Below the pieces are notes generated by a model, which saw only the letters and a program-made list of their open reading frames with translations, was not told the origin of the DNA and searched no databases. 64,000 nt of DNA from the NCBI RefSeq assembly GCF_000472525.1, contig NZ_AWZT01000019.1, forward strand, positions 56,799-120,798. Reading direction: 5' to 3'. The translations under genes and the position numbers were made by a program. Of the stretch, positions 52,315 through 60,366 are shown one piece after another. Origin of the DNA: Paraburkholderia dilworthii (GTDB lineage: Bacteria; Pseudomonadota; Gammaproteobacteria; Burkholderiales; Burkholderiaceae). The stretch's first letter is position 1; every line of letters starts with the position of its first letter.

Positions 52315-52422
52315 CGGATTCATCAGCCGAAAGACCCATGCCGGTTTGCGTGTCTATTCAGTTTTGTTCGGTGCCGTCCGTTCAGTACGGCGGACAGCAC
52401 AACCAACTTTGCGAGGTGGGCT

Positions 52423-52692
52423 ATGGAGATTATCGAGCTTGAACCTAGCGTCTCGGCAGACGGGCGCGCGGTGATTTTCCAGCTTTCGGCGCGAGGACGG
52501 GACCTCGAATGCGCCGTCACGCGTGAAGCGCTGGAACAGCATTTCTGGCTGCAACGCGGCGCTGCGGAGGACCGCATGCTGAAGACGTTCGCGGATGGCC
52601 GCAAACGCATCACTGCTGTCGCCGAAAGAAAAATGCTGGCGCGTCCAGGAGAGAAAGTCCTGCTGACGATCAGCGATTTTGCCGCGCGCTGA
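52423..52692 (+). CDS. DUF1488-family protein
   Basis: An 89-residue protein reading ADGRAVIFQLSARGRDLECA, VTREALEQHFWL and FADGRKRITAVAERKMLA, consistent with DUF1488, a small family of unknown function common in Burkholderia. It starts after GAGGTGGGCT. The predicted fold is a short beta-hairpin followed by helices. Nothing nearby hints at a role. Confidence 0.75.
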   Translation: MEIIELEPSVSADGRAVIFQLSARGRDLECAVTREALEQHFWLQRGAAEDRMLKTFADGRKRITAVAERKMLARPGEKVLLTISDFAAR

Positions 52693-53343
52693 TGTTCGCG
52701 CTGATGAGGATTGATCGCCGGGCTCGCATCGTCTGCGTGACGTTGCGCGGTTTTTCGTCGGGCTGAGCTTTTTGCGAGCGGCGCCGGATTGCGCGTCGCT
52801 CGCCTGGTAGCTTTCGGTTTCCACGTCAGTCGTTGCCGCGGTTTCTCCGCATTTTGCCCCGCCCCGTTCATTCGCCTTGTCCCCGATTGTTACGCCGATT
52901 CGTCAAACTGGCGCTGCAAATCCCTTCCTTTTGCCCAATTGCCTGAGTGCTCGCTCGCATAAACTGTTTTTCATGGAGCGACAAATCACCGAGCCCATCG
53001 ACGCGGTCTTCCCCCGCGTCGTTTGAACCGTACCGTTGATGGCAGTTTGCCGCGATGTTCGATGCGGCTGGGCAGTAGAGCATCAGGAAGTAGAAGCAGA
53101 ACAATGGCGCAGTAGCAGGTGAAAAAGCAATAACCATTTCTTGTAGTGCGGGGTAGTAGTTGACGTAGCAACAACCGCGTTTGCAGTAACAGTTGAAGTC
53201 GCAACGAAGGTCTCGGCAGTACTAGTACAAGTCGATAGAAAACGTTTGCGCAGTAGCAACACAAGTAGCAACAGCGTTTCAGTTTCGATGGTCACAGGTC
53301 GGCTAGCATCCACGCGCAAGCACGACTCTTCCATCCTGTCCGG
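52693..53343. other. Non-coding region with short repeats before a strong terminator
   Basis: About 650 bases without a credible gene. From 53100 it is AT-richer and full of related short words: GCGCAGTAGCA at 53107 and 53248, GTAGCAACA at 53165, 53253 and 53265. It ends at a strong rightward terminator (53344) that has no protein gene in front of it. A transcribed small RNA is possible. Confidence 0.5.
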
Positions 53344-53375
53344 CCCTGTTCTCTCGCGGGAACAGGGTTTTTTTT
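53344..53375 (+). terminator. Strong rho-independent terminator without an upstream protein gene
   Basis: The stem CCCTGTTC / GAACAGGG with an eight-base loop is followed by eight T residues. The nearest rightward protein gene ends 650 bases upstream, so the transcript that it ends is unidentified. Confidence 0.85.
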
Positions 53376-53556
53376 CGTCGATGCGAAGAAGGCGCGATAC
53401 TTTCGCTGTTTAAGCCGGACTTAATATTCGCTTGCCATCATGCCTACACAGACTCACATTAGAGGCTGTCGAGCCGCCGGCGCATCGGCGGCGTTCGTCG
53501 CAGAGAAATCTACGGATCGTGCGACGAAGCCGAGAGAGTTAAGGAGGTTGAACCTT

Positions 53557-54030
53557 ATGTCCAGTAAATCGCGAGTCCGCAAACATAACCCGACGGCCAT
53601 GTCGCCGCTGTTGCGCGCGCTGACCCACAGCCGTAGCGCTCACGCGCCTGTCACCGCTGCGATGCTTCTTCAGTGCTATACGGCGCTCGACGCGTTCCAG
53701 CACGGCCACGGCTCGCGCGACCTGCACATGACGTTGAGCCGGCATTTGCTCGTGTCGCAGGAACTCGCGCGCCTCGGTCTCGGCGAAGAGGTTCTCGACG
53801 ATATTCAGAGCGGTCACGCGGCGATGGTGCAACTGGATAGCCGCGAGCAGCGAACCGGCGCATGGACGCTCGATGACGACGAATACGCGCGCCTCTGCGC
53901 AGCGCTCGCCGTTCTCGATGAGCAGTTGTCCGCCGCATCGCTGAGCGAGATCGCGAACGCGCAAGCGCGCATGATCGAGGGTTTGATGCGGTCCGCGCGG
54001 ACGAGAGCAATCGCGGAAGCGGTGCTCTGA
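53557..54030 (+). CDS. Hypothetical helical protein
   Basis: A 157-residue protein with a strongly basic head (SSKSRVRKHNPTAMSPLLRA) followed by helices (TAAMLLQCYTALDAF, LHMTLSRHLLVSQELARLG, ARLCAALAVLDEQLSA). No family is recognised. It has the best ribosome site of the region, AAGGAGGTTGAACCTT, which fixes the start and excludes the longer open frame. A terminator follows 43 bases after the stop. It is therefore very likely expressed as a single gene. Confidence 0.72.
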   Translation: MSSKSRVRKHNPTAMSPLLRALTHSRSAHAPVTAAMLLQCYTALDAFQHGHGSRDLHMTLSRHLLVSQELARLGLGEEVLDDIQSGHAAMVQLDSREQRTGAWTLDDDEYARLCAALAVLDEQLSAASLSEIANAQARMIEGLMRSARTRAIAEAVL

Positions 54031-54070
54031 GCCGCGAAGCGGGCAAGTCGAAGAGGCTCCTCGGACGAAG

Positions 54071-54097
54071 AAACGCCCCACGTCGGGGCGTTTTTTT
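54071..54097 (+). terminator. Rho-independent terminator of the 53557 gene
   Basis: The stem AACGCCCC / GGGGCGTT with a five-base loop runs into seven T residues. Confidence 0.88.
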
Positions 54098-54414
54098 CAT
54101 GTAGCGACCGTTAGTGTCCGTATCGAGGGTGCGCCCATTTGGAGCATTTATACGTGACGCAAAGTAAGGACGCTTCGAGCAAGGCGGCGTTTATCGCGGG
54201 CTGTCGATTGAATTTTTGAAAGCCGCTCTTTCTAACCGGCGTTCCCGGCGGACCGATCAGAATCATCGGCTCGCCGTAGAGCGGCAGAACCTTGTTGAAG
54301 CTTTTGAGTTGTTAGCCAGGCCACGGAACATGTTCATGCATCAGCCGCCGAGGAGCGCGGCTACCTGACAGTGCGCCTGCCGCCGACAACGGTTCGATTG
54401 ATTGGCGCTGACGT
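54098..54414. other. Intergenic region with a possible coding remnant
   Basis: About 315 bases without an intact gene. On the minus strand around 54185-54300 a short frame reads KVLPLYGEPMILIGPPGTPV, which is protein-like but has no start and no length. It may be a scrap of a decayed gene. Confidence 0.35.
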
Positions 54415-54780
54415 CTATGCGGTCGAAAACACTACAGCTGCCGAGCCGGCGATCTCCGTGAAACTTCGTGTGAAGCGATAGGCTTGACCTCCTATTTCCA
54501 TCGAATTTGCGCCCGAAGACGTTGATGCAAGCATGTCATTGGCGACTGAGGTCGAGATTGCGCCGATCTGCTTCAGTTCTTCGCTTGCGCCCTCGGGATC
54601 ACCGAGGTAAACGGTGCAGACGTCGGTCGTGTGCCGCATCATCACCACGCTCATAGCGCCATCAAGTGACCGTTCAATGTATCCGGCGAGCGTCTGGAGC
54701 GATTCGGGTACCTGCTCTGGCCGGTTGCCTGCGGGGTTATCGTCATCCGTCACTTTTGCCTCCCTTGCCTGATTGGCCAT
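54415..54780 (-). CDS. Hypothetical protein
   Basis: A 121-residue soluble protein: SLQTLAGYIERSLDGAMSVV, CTVYLGDPEGASEELKQIGA and EIGGQAYRFTRSFTEIAGSA. Balanced, protein-like composition with helix then strands; no family recognised. Upstream ATGs at about 54819 are possible alternative starts. It stands alone on the minus strand. Confidence 0.6.
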   Translation of the reverse strand: MANQAREAKVTDDDNPAGNRPEQVPESLQTLAGYIERSLDGAMSVVMMRHTTDVCTVYLGDPEGASEELKQIGAISTSVANDMLASTSSGANSMEIGGQAYRFTRSFTEIAGSAAVVFSTA

Positions 54781-55125
54781 GTGGCGTTCTTGCGCCGTCT
54801 TGCGTGCTGCCATCATGGCACATCGCCACCCGAAGGTTTGTCGCACTTGAGAATACATCGTGGCAAGCAGATTTGCGGCCGCAACGTTGCAGCGGTAGCG
54901 ATCCTATGCGAGCGGTTCCGGTGTCTACGGTTGCACCGGATGCTTCGCCAGTGTGACTTCGTGGCCCGGTAATCGTGTGTTACCAATCTCTCACTGTCGT
55001 TGCACTTCTGTCCGGCATCGCCCCCTACACTTCGGACCACGTTTACTGTGCCGTGACTGGCGCGAGTATCGAAACGGCGCCGAGAGGCACCACATCCCAA
55101 AAATCCAGTCTCTGAGTATCTTCGA

Positions 55126-55374
55126 ATGAAAGTTAGTCCGGTAAGAATAGCCCTGGTTGCAACGACGCTGATCTTCGCGACGGCAGGCACGGCGAACGCC
55201 GCGGGTTGTCTCAAGGGTGCGGTAGTGGGGGGCGTGGCGGGGCATTACGCGGGACACCATGCTGTCGTCGGCGCTGTCGGTGGCTGCGTGGTCGGCAGGC
55301 ACCTTGCGAAGCAGCACGCGCAACAACAAGCCCAACAGCAGGCCGCACAACGTCAGGCAGCACAGGCGCAATAA
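55126..55374 (+). CDS. Small exported glycine-zipper-like protein
   Basis: An 82-residue protein with signal peptide VRIALVATTLIFATAGTANA. The mature part has a glycine-zipper pattern (GAVVGGVAGHYAGHHAVVGA, then GGCVVGRHL) that could insert in or lie along a membrane, and a Gln/Ala-rich tail (AQQQAQQQAAQRQAAQAQ). Such proteins are frequent in Burkholderia and have no assigned function. The ribosome site before the ATG is weak. Confidence 0.68.
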   Translation: MKVSPVRIALVATTLIFATAGTANAAGCLKGAVVGGVAGHYAGHHAVVGAVGGCVVGRHLAKQHAQQQAQQQAAQRQAAQAQ

Positions 55375-55603
55375 GACGTTGTCGGCATCGTGTACCCGGT
55401 GAAAAGCAGGACATCGCTGGACCACCGGGTATCTGACATCTACGCCGCAAACACCGCCGATTCAAAGTTTGCACCGCACTGCGGCCATCGCTGGAAGGCT
55501 CGTTAGAGCGCAACGGAAGCCGTGGCGTTTCCAAAGTAAAACGACGCGGCATCTTCGGTTCAAGACTCCAGGCGCCTTGTCGCCGCCGACAGTTTGCGCT
55601 GCG

Positions 55604-57571
55604 CTAATCGTTGTATTGCGTCACGTCGTAATAGCTGATCCAGTTCTGATTGCCGCCCAGTTCAACCAGACGTGAACCACCTGAGGTCAGCGCAGGGAAC
55701 GGACAATTCGTACACGTGCGAGCGCCCACCGAATTGGTCCCCGCGCTGACCGTCGTCTGATACTGCCCGAACGTGGTGTTGTTAGGCTTGCCGACCGCAA
55801 AGCCGTCCACTTCGCCGCTCGTGCCGGCCAACGTCAGACCGGACGCCTGAATCTGCACCGAATTCACCGTGTATGCGAGATTCTGTCCGTTGACGAGGCT
55901 CGACCAGCTCACGCTCATCGCATACTGAGCGCCCGCAAGCGATCCGGCGGGCGCGAGAAACTGCGTTTCGAAGTCCGACAGCAAGCTCGGCCACGACACT
56001 GTCGCGCCGGCCGCCGCTCCGAGCGGGCTGCCCGGATTCATCACCTGCGACTCACCGAGTTTCGCACCGTTGCTGTCGTAGAACGTCACCGTGTAGGTTG
56101 CGTAAAGCGGCACTGTGCTGACGTCGACAGCTTGCGCCGCGTATACGCCGCTCGATGCGGGCGGCGCGAAGCTCGCCGTCGACGACAGCGATTGCCATGA
56201 CCAGCGGTACATAGACGTGCTGCTTGCACTCGTAGCCGGCGATACCGGCGCGGCGCTCAACGCGGTATCGGCAAGACCGAGCGTGCCGCTGCCGGCGGCG
56301 CTGCGCGGCAAAAGCCAGACAGGCGCGGAGAGCCCCGGCCCCGTGACGGACGCCGAATACATAGAGGGATTCAACGCAACCGGAATCGTGATGTCCAGAC
56401 CGGACTCGTAGCGGTTCACGTCGTCAAGCCGCGTGTCGAGAAACGTGCGGCGCTGAAGCCGCGAATTGATCGACACCGCAAATTGCGACTGGTTGCCGAC
56501 GAGGTCCCAGCCCAGCTGCGTGCCGTTCGCGAGCGCTACCGGCGCCGCCATCTGTTGCACGATGCTGTACAACGCGCCTGCCGCGCCGTCGGCGAGGGTG
56601 AACGGAATCTGCACGAGCGCTTGCTCCTTGCCACTGCGCGTGAAAAACGCGAGGGTTTTTGGCGACCCGAAGCGCGCGCCGGTCAGCAACGCATCCGGCA
56701 AGCCGTGGCCCACTGCAAGATCGCTGGAGCCGTTTTCAAGGAAAGTAGCGTCGATGGCGGGCGAGCACGACGTATTCAGCGTGCCCGTTGCGGCGCACGC
56801 CGTGAGCAACGACGCGAGCGGTTCCAGATAATTGGCCGCAGCCGGTGGCGCGGCAAGCTTCGTCGATTGCCCCGTCTGTGTGTTCAACGCGACGGTCGTG
56901 CCGGGCGCGGCATTGGATAGCAGCAGCGAGCCGCCATTAGCACCGGTGACAACGGAGACGGTATCGATAACCGCATCCGCGCCCGTGTGGTTCGGCGTGA
57001 ACGCGGTGCCGACCGGGTCGAAGCCGGCGGCCTGAACGCCGTTCCGCGCGAGGATGTCCGAGAGCATCGCGTCGAGCGTGATGATGGCGATCTGAACGGA
57101 GGGCAGCGTGACTTTGGCGAGTGCGGTGCTCGACGCGAGATCGGACGGAATGCCCGACGCCGTCAGCATCGCGGCGATAGCGGTGGTAAGCGTCGTGACG
57201 TTGGCGACGGCGGGCGCCGTGCCGTTGGGCAGCTTCGCAAGCACCGAGACAAGCGGGCTTGAGAGGCCGGTTGCGTCGTTCGCCATCAGCAGGAACGGCG
57301 CGGTCATGCCCTTGACAGAGATGGTGTAAGCGCCCTGTGCGTCGGTGGTCGCGGCCGCTTGTGCGCCGGTGGCGTCCATCAACGTCACGCTTGCGCCGAC
57401 CCATGCGCTGCCGCTCGCCACGGTGCCGGTAACGGAAGTCGCGGTGACAGTTTGCGTGTTGGAAGAGCCCGGCCCCGAACCAGAACCGCCACCGCCGCCG
57501 CAACCGCCCAGTTGAATGACGGCAAAAGCCACGGCGGCGCCGACGGCGCTGCGCATTGACACTCGATGCAT
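55604..57571 (-). CDS. Large lipoprotein with a carboxypeptidase-regulatory-like domain
   Basis: A 655-residue exported protein. The lipoprotein signal ends in AVIQLGGC; a Gly/Ser-rich spacer follows. The first domain is carboxypeptidase-regulatory-like (TGTVASGSAWVGASVTLMDA, TTDAQGAYTISVKGM), and a region of about 100 residues looks like a helical insertion (TLTTAIAAMLTASG). The remainder is a Thr/Ser-rich beta-rich part ending with CTNCPFPALTSGG. It is probably surface-exposed or periplasmic. GGGGAA precedes the ATG. Function unknown; similar proteins are common in Burkholderiales. Confidence 0.78.
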   Translation of the reverse strand: MHRVSMRSAVGAAVAFAVIQLGGCGGGGGSGSGPGSSNTQTVTATSVTGTVASGSAWVGASVTLMDATGAQAAATTDAQGAYTISVKGMTAPFLLMANDATGLSSPLVSVLAKLPNGTAPAVANVTTLTTAIAAMLTASGIPSDLASSTALAKVTLPSVQIAIITLDAMLSDILARNGVQAAGFDPVGTAFTPNHTGADAVIDTVSVVTGANGGSLLLSNAAPGTTVALNTQTGQSTKLAAPPAAANYLEPLASLLTACAATGTLNTSCSPAIDATFLENGSSDLAVGHGLPDALLTGARFGSPKTLAFFTRSGKEQALVQIPFTLADGAAGALYSIVQQMAAPVALANGTQLGWDLVGNQSQFAVSINSRLQRRTFLDTRLDDVNRYESGLDITIPVALNPSMYSASVTGPGLSAPVWLLPRSAAGSGTLGLADTALSAAPVSPATSASSTSMYRWSWQSLSSTASFAPPASSGVYAAQAVDVSTVPLYATYTVTFYDSNGAKLGESQVMNPGSPLGAAAGATVSWPSLLSDFETQFLAPAGSLAGAQYAMSVSWSSLVNGQNLAYTVNSVQIQASGLTLAGTSGEVDGFAVGKPNNTTFGQYQTTVSAGTNSVGARTCTNCPFPALTSGGSRLVELGGNQNWISYYDVTQYND

Positions 57572-57701
57572 GAAATTCCCCGATGTTGTGATTTGTTTTG
57601 ATACCGGCCCATTATGCCGATAAGTTTTTCAATCCGCCGCGTAATGTCGTTGGATTGAAAACGACTCGTATGTTTTGTGCCGATTAATGGTCGATCGATG
57701 G

Positions 57702-58220
57702 CCACTTAATGGCCGCTTAGAGAAGGCATCCGGCGCACGCGCGGACCGTCCCGAGCTGCTGCGCATGATCGCGGATTTGCAACCGGGCGAGGACGTGATT
57801 GCCGGGAAGATTGACCGCATCAGCCGCTTGCCGCTTGCCTCGCCGAGACCGAGCGCCGGGTTGCCTCGATTCGCGACAAGGGCGCTCGCCTGGCCGTGCC
57901 CGTCGTGGTCGATCTTTCCGAGCTGGCCGGCGAGGCAAAGGGCGTGGCCAAGATCGTGCTCGAATCGGTGCAGGAGATGCTTCTGAAGCTCGCGTTGCAG
58001 ATGGCGCGAGGACTATGAGGACCGCCGCGAGCGCCCGCGGCAGGGAATTGAGCTTGCACGACAGGCCGGCAAGTACAAGGGCCGCACGCCCAAGACAGCA
58101 ACCCACGCGCGGATCGTCGCGCTGCGTCGCGCCGGCCACAGCATCACCAAGACGGCCGAGCTGGCCGCGTGCAGCGTCAGCCAAGTAAAGCGCGTTTGGG
58201 CGATGCGTGAGTCCGAATAA
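57702..58220 (+). pseudogene. Decayed serine recombinase (resolvase/invertase)
   Basis: The pieces, in order, read EKASGARADRPELLRMIADL, KIDRISRLPLA, then after a frame change ERRVASIRDKGARLAVPVVV and KIVLESVQEMLLKLALQMAR, then after another change YEDRRERPRQGIELARQAGK and the C-terminal HTH SITKTAELAACSVSQVKRVW. Together they reconstruct the body of a resolvase-type serine recombinase. The N-terminal part with the catalytic serine is missing and two frame changes interrupt the rest, so it cannot be functional. It marks a past mobile element next to the fimbrial operon. Confidence 0.82.
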
Positions 58221-58742
58221 TTAGGTCACGGCTTGTCGCCCATCATGATTGTGCGAGGGCCCGGGTAGTAGATGTCGCAGCGTTCCCACACCGCCGCGTT
58301 TTTCTTCGGACAACTGCTATTTCTGCGCCCAGGTTCGTAAGAGGGAATTCTTTGCCTAGCGAAGCGAGGAGCTTCAGCAGGCTGTATTGTCCGTGGCGCT
58401 CACAACGCTAGCAGACCACTTCGATGTGGCTCGCGCGTGCTGCCACTGCTCCGAGAGAAACGCTTCCATTTGCCATTCGATTCGTTATGCGGGATCAAGG
58501 CTCGTGACGTTCCGTCCGCAGTGCCATCCCTTAAAAAAAGCCGACGCGCATTGCTCCCGCCGACCAAAGGCTCTGGCATTTCCGAGGTCCAACATCACAC
58601 ACGCCAGAGCTTAAGACTTCGACCTCGACGTGGGCCATTGCGGCAAGTGACCCTGCCTCGCTTTCACGTACAAAAGCTCATGCACCCATGCGCGAGGACT
58701 CGCCACGGGCACTAGCCACTGCGCGAGTCTCGGCTTTAAATT
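58221..58742. other. Non-coding region between recombinase remnant and fimbrial operon
   Basis: About 520 bases without a protein-like frame. It probably contains remnants of the element that carried the recombinase. No IS ends or clear repeats were recognised. Confidence 0.4.
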
Positions 58743-58765
58743 TGAGAATTTTCCTAATTAGGAGA
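58743..58765 (+). promoter_or_regulatory. Inverted TTTCCTA-type site (BvgA/RcsB-like) upstream of fimbrial operon
   Basis: The sequence contains the palindrome TCCTAATTAGGA (58752-58763). It can be read as the heptad TTTCCTA (58750-58756), an AT spacer and the near-inverse TAGGAGA (58759-58765), the pattern bound by BvgA dimers. TGAGAATTTTCCTA (58743-58756) also agrees at 12 of 14 positions with the RcsAB box consensus as I recall it. Either way a NarL/FixJ-family response regulator is the likely ligand. Confidence 0.5.
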
Positions 58766-58780
58766 TGGCTATCGGCCGCC

Positions 58781-58786
58781 TATCAT
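58781..58786 (+). promoter_or_regulatory. Candidate -10 box of the fimbrial promoter
   Basis: TATCAT lies 16-18 bases after the palindrome, placing the palindrome at the -35 position, the normal arrangement for an activator that contacts RNA polymerase. The leader would be about 78 bases. Confidence 0.4.
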
Positions 58787-58870
58787 CTCGTTGCCTGTTT
58801 GGCGCCCTTCCGAGAATGTCGCCAAGCAAGTAGCGATTTCCGCTGACCAACCTAACGTGAAAGTTAAATC

Positions 58871-59407
58871 ATGAAACGTACCCTCCTTGCCATTTCCGCT
58901 GCTTCCGCACTCGGCGCTGCCATGTTCGCCACCAACGCGATGGCGGCCGACGGCACGATCACCATCACCGGCCTGATTCAAGCCACCACCTGCGCCGTCG
59001 GCGTCAATGGCACGGCCAGCGGCGACGCCACGGTGGCCCTGCCGACGGTAGCCAACACCTCCCTGGCTGCGGCGAACGCAAAGGCCGGCCTGACGCCGTT
59101 CACGATCAAGCTGACCGGTGCAAGTTGCACCAACGGCGCAGCCGCGAAGGCAACGTTTGACGGCGGCGACATTAACTACGCCACCGGCCGCCTGACCAAC
59201 GGCGCCGGCACGGCCTCCCTGGTGGAAGTGGGCCTGGTCAATGGTGACGGCACGGACATCACGATTGGCGACCTGACCACCATCAAGGGCGCCACCATTG
59301 CTTCCAATGCCGCCACCTTGGGCTACGGCGCACAGTACGTTGCGACTGGCGCCGCCACTGCCGGTACCGTCAACAGCAAGGTGACTTACTCGATCGTCTA
59401 CAACTGA
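58871..59407 (+). CDS. Major fimbrial subunit (type 1 pilin family)
   Basis: A 178-residue pilin. The signal peptide ends TNAMAADG. The mature protein has GTITITGLIQATTCAVGVNG and GASCTNGAAAK, with the two cysteines that form the pilin disulfide, and ends VTYSIVYN with the penultimate tyrosine and alternating hydrophobics of the donor-strand/chaperone-binding motif. It polymerises into the fimbrial rod on the outer surface. It is the first gene of the operon and an intercistronic hairpin follows. Codon use here differs by eye from the resident genes. Confidence 0.9.
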   Translation: MKRTLLAISAASALGAAMFATNAMAADGTITITGLIQATTCAVGVNGTASGDATVALPTVANTSLAAANAKAGLTPFTIKLTGASCTNGAAAKATFDGGDINYATGRLTNGAGTASLVEVGLVNGDGTDITIGDLTTIKGATIASNAATLGYGAQYVATGAATAGTVNSKVTYSIVYN

Positions 59408-59433
59408 TTCGCAGATCAGTGAATCGTTGATTA

Positions 59434-59457
59434 CCGCCCCACCGCTCGGTGGGACGG
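59434..59457 (+). other. Intercistronic hairpin between pilin and chaperone
   Basis: CCCACCG and CGGTGGG (59438-59444 / 59447-59453) form a stem, extended by CCG / CGG outside. No U-run follows, so it is more likely to stabilise or process the pilin mRNA than to terminate it fully. Confidence 0.55.
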
Positions 59458-59495
59458 TATGCCGTACCAATTCTCCGTACTACTAAGGTATTCAC

Positions 59496-60248
59496 ATGTT
59501 CTTCACCGTCCTCGGGCGCCGCATGGCCGGCGTCGCCTTGGCGGCGCTTTGCAGCGTCGGCACAGCCCAGGCAAGCATTTTGATCACTGGTACCCGGGTG
59601 ATTTACCCCATGCAAGAGCGCGAGGTTACGGTGCGACTGACGAACAACGGGAGCCAGCCTAGCGTGGTGCAATCCTGGCTCGACAATGGCGATCCCAAGC
59701 AGACGCCGGATACCGCAGATGTGCCATTCGTGCTGACCCCGCCGATTGCACGGGTGGACGCCAGGCGCAGCCAGTCGCTGCGCATTGCCTATACGCAGGC
59801 AGACCTTCCGAAGGACAAGGAATCGCTCTTCTGGCTGAATGTGCTGGAAGTTCCCGCGACGGCCAAGGACATGCCAGGCAATACGCAACAGTTGCGCATC
59901 GTCTTTCGTTCACGCATCAAGTTCATCATGCGCCCCCAAGGGCTGGAAGGCGATAGCGCCAGTGCCGCCGAAAAGCTGATCTGGCGCGTGGTGCCAGGCG
60001 CCAACGGAAAGGGTTGGGCCATCGAGTGCACCAATCCCACCGGATTCCACGTGTCATTCAATCGCATCGAGCTTGCCCATGACGGCAAGTCGTCCGACGC
60101 AGGTGGCGGCATGGTTGCGCCACAGGCAACGGAGCGATTCCCCCTGCGCGATGACCTGAACGCGGCGCCCGCCGACGCCGAGATCCACTTTTCAACCATC
60201 GACGATTACGGGGCATTCGTCCCGCACAAGTCTCCCCTCAAGCCATAA
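59496..60248 (+). CDS. Periplasmic pilus chaperone
   Basis: A 250-residue PapD-family chaperone with a signal peptide (RRMAGVALAALCSVGTAQA). The first Ig-like domain begins SILITGTRVIYPMQEREVTV, and the subunit-binding arginine/lysine region and RSQSLRIAYTQADLPKDKE and LFWLNVLEVPA (the family signature) are present. The second domain starts IKFIMRPQGL. It folds pilins in the periplasm and delivers them to the usher. TAAGG precedes the ATG. Confidence 0.92.
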   Translation: MFFTVLGRRMAGVALAALCSVGTAQASILITGTRVIYPMQEREVTVRLTNNGSQPSVVQSWLDNGDPKQTPDTADVPFVLTPPIARVDARRSQSLRIAYTQADLPKDKESLFWLNVLEVPATAKDMPGNTQQLRIVFRSRIKFIMRPQGLEGDSASAAEKLIWRVVPGANGKGWAIECTNPTGFHVSFNRIELAHDGKSSDAGGGMVAPQATERFPLRDDLNAAPADAEIHFSTIDDYGAFVPHKSPLKP

Positions 60249-60302
60249 GGCGAGAAGGCAAAAGGGCACCGGCGAATACGCCACGTGCAATGCAATGAAC
60301 GC

Positions 60303-60334
60303 GGATCATTCCCGGACCTTCGCACGGGTGATCC
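60303..60334 (+). other. Hairpin in the chaperone-usher gap
   Basis: GGATCA and TGATCC pair across a 20-base insert that contains an inner CCG/CGG stem. There is no U-run. It lies in the 118-base gap before the usher and may affect usher translation or mRNA stability. Confidence 0.4.
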
Positions 60335-60366
60335 ATGTCGATTAAGTTATCAACGAAGTGGCACCT

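Noticed and set aside
53107..53273. Possible CRISPR-like repeats (GTAGCAACA, GCGCAGTAGCA)
   Set aside because: Copies are only 9-11 bases, irregularly spaced, with no cas genes and no constant repeat-spacer period.
54360..54480. Rightward frame reading EERGYLTVRLPPTTVRLIG
   Set aside because: It has no start, is short and lies opposite a better-supported minus-strand gene.
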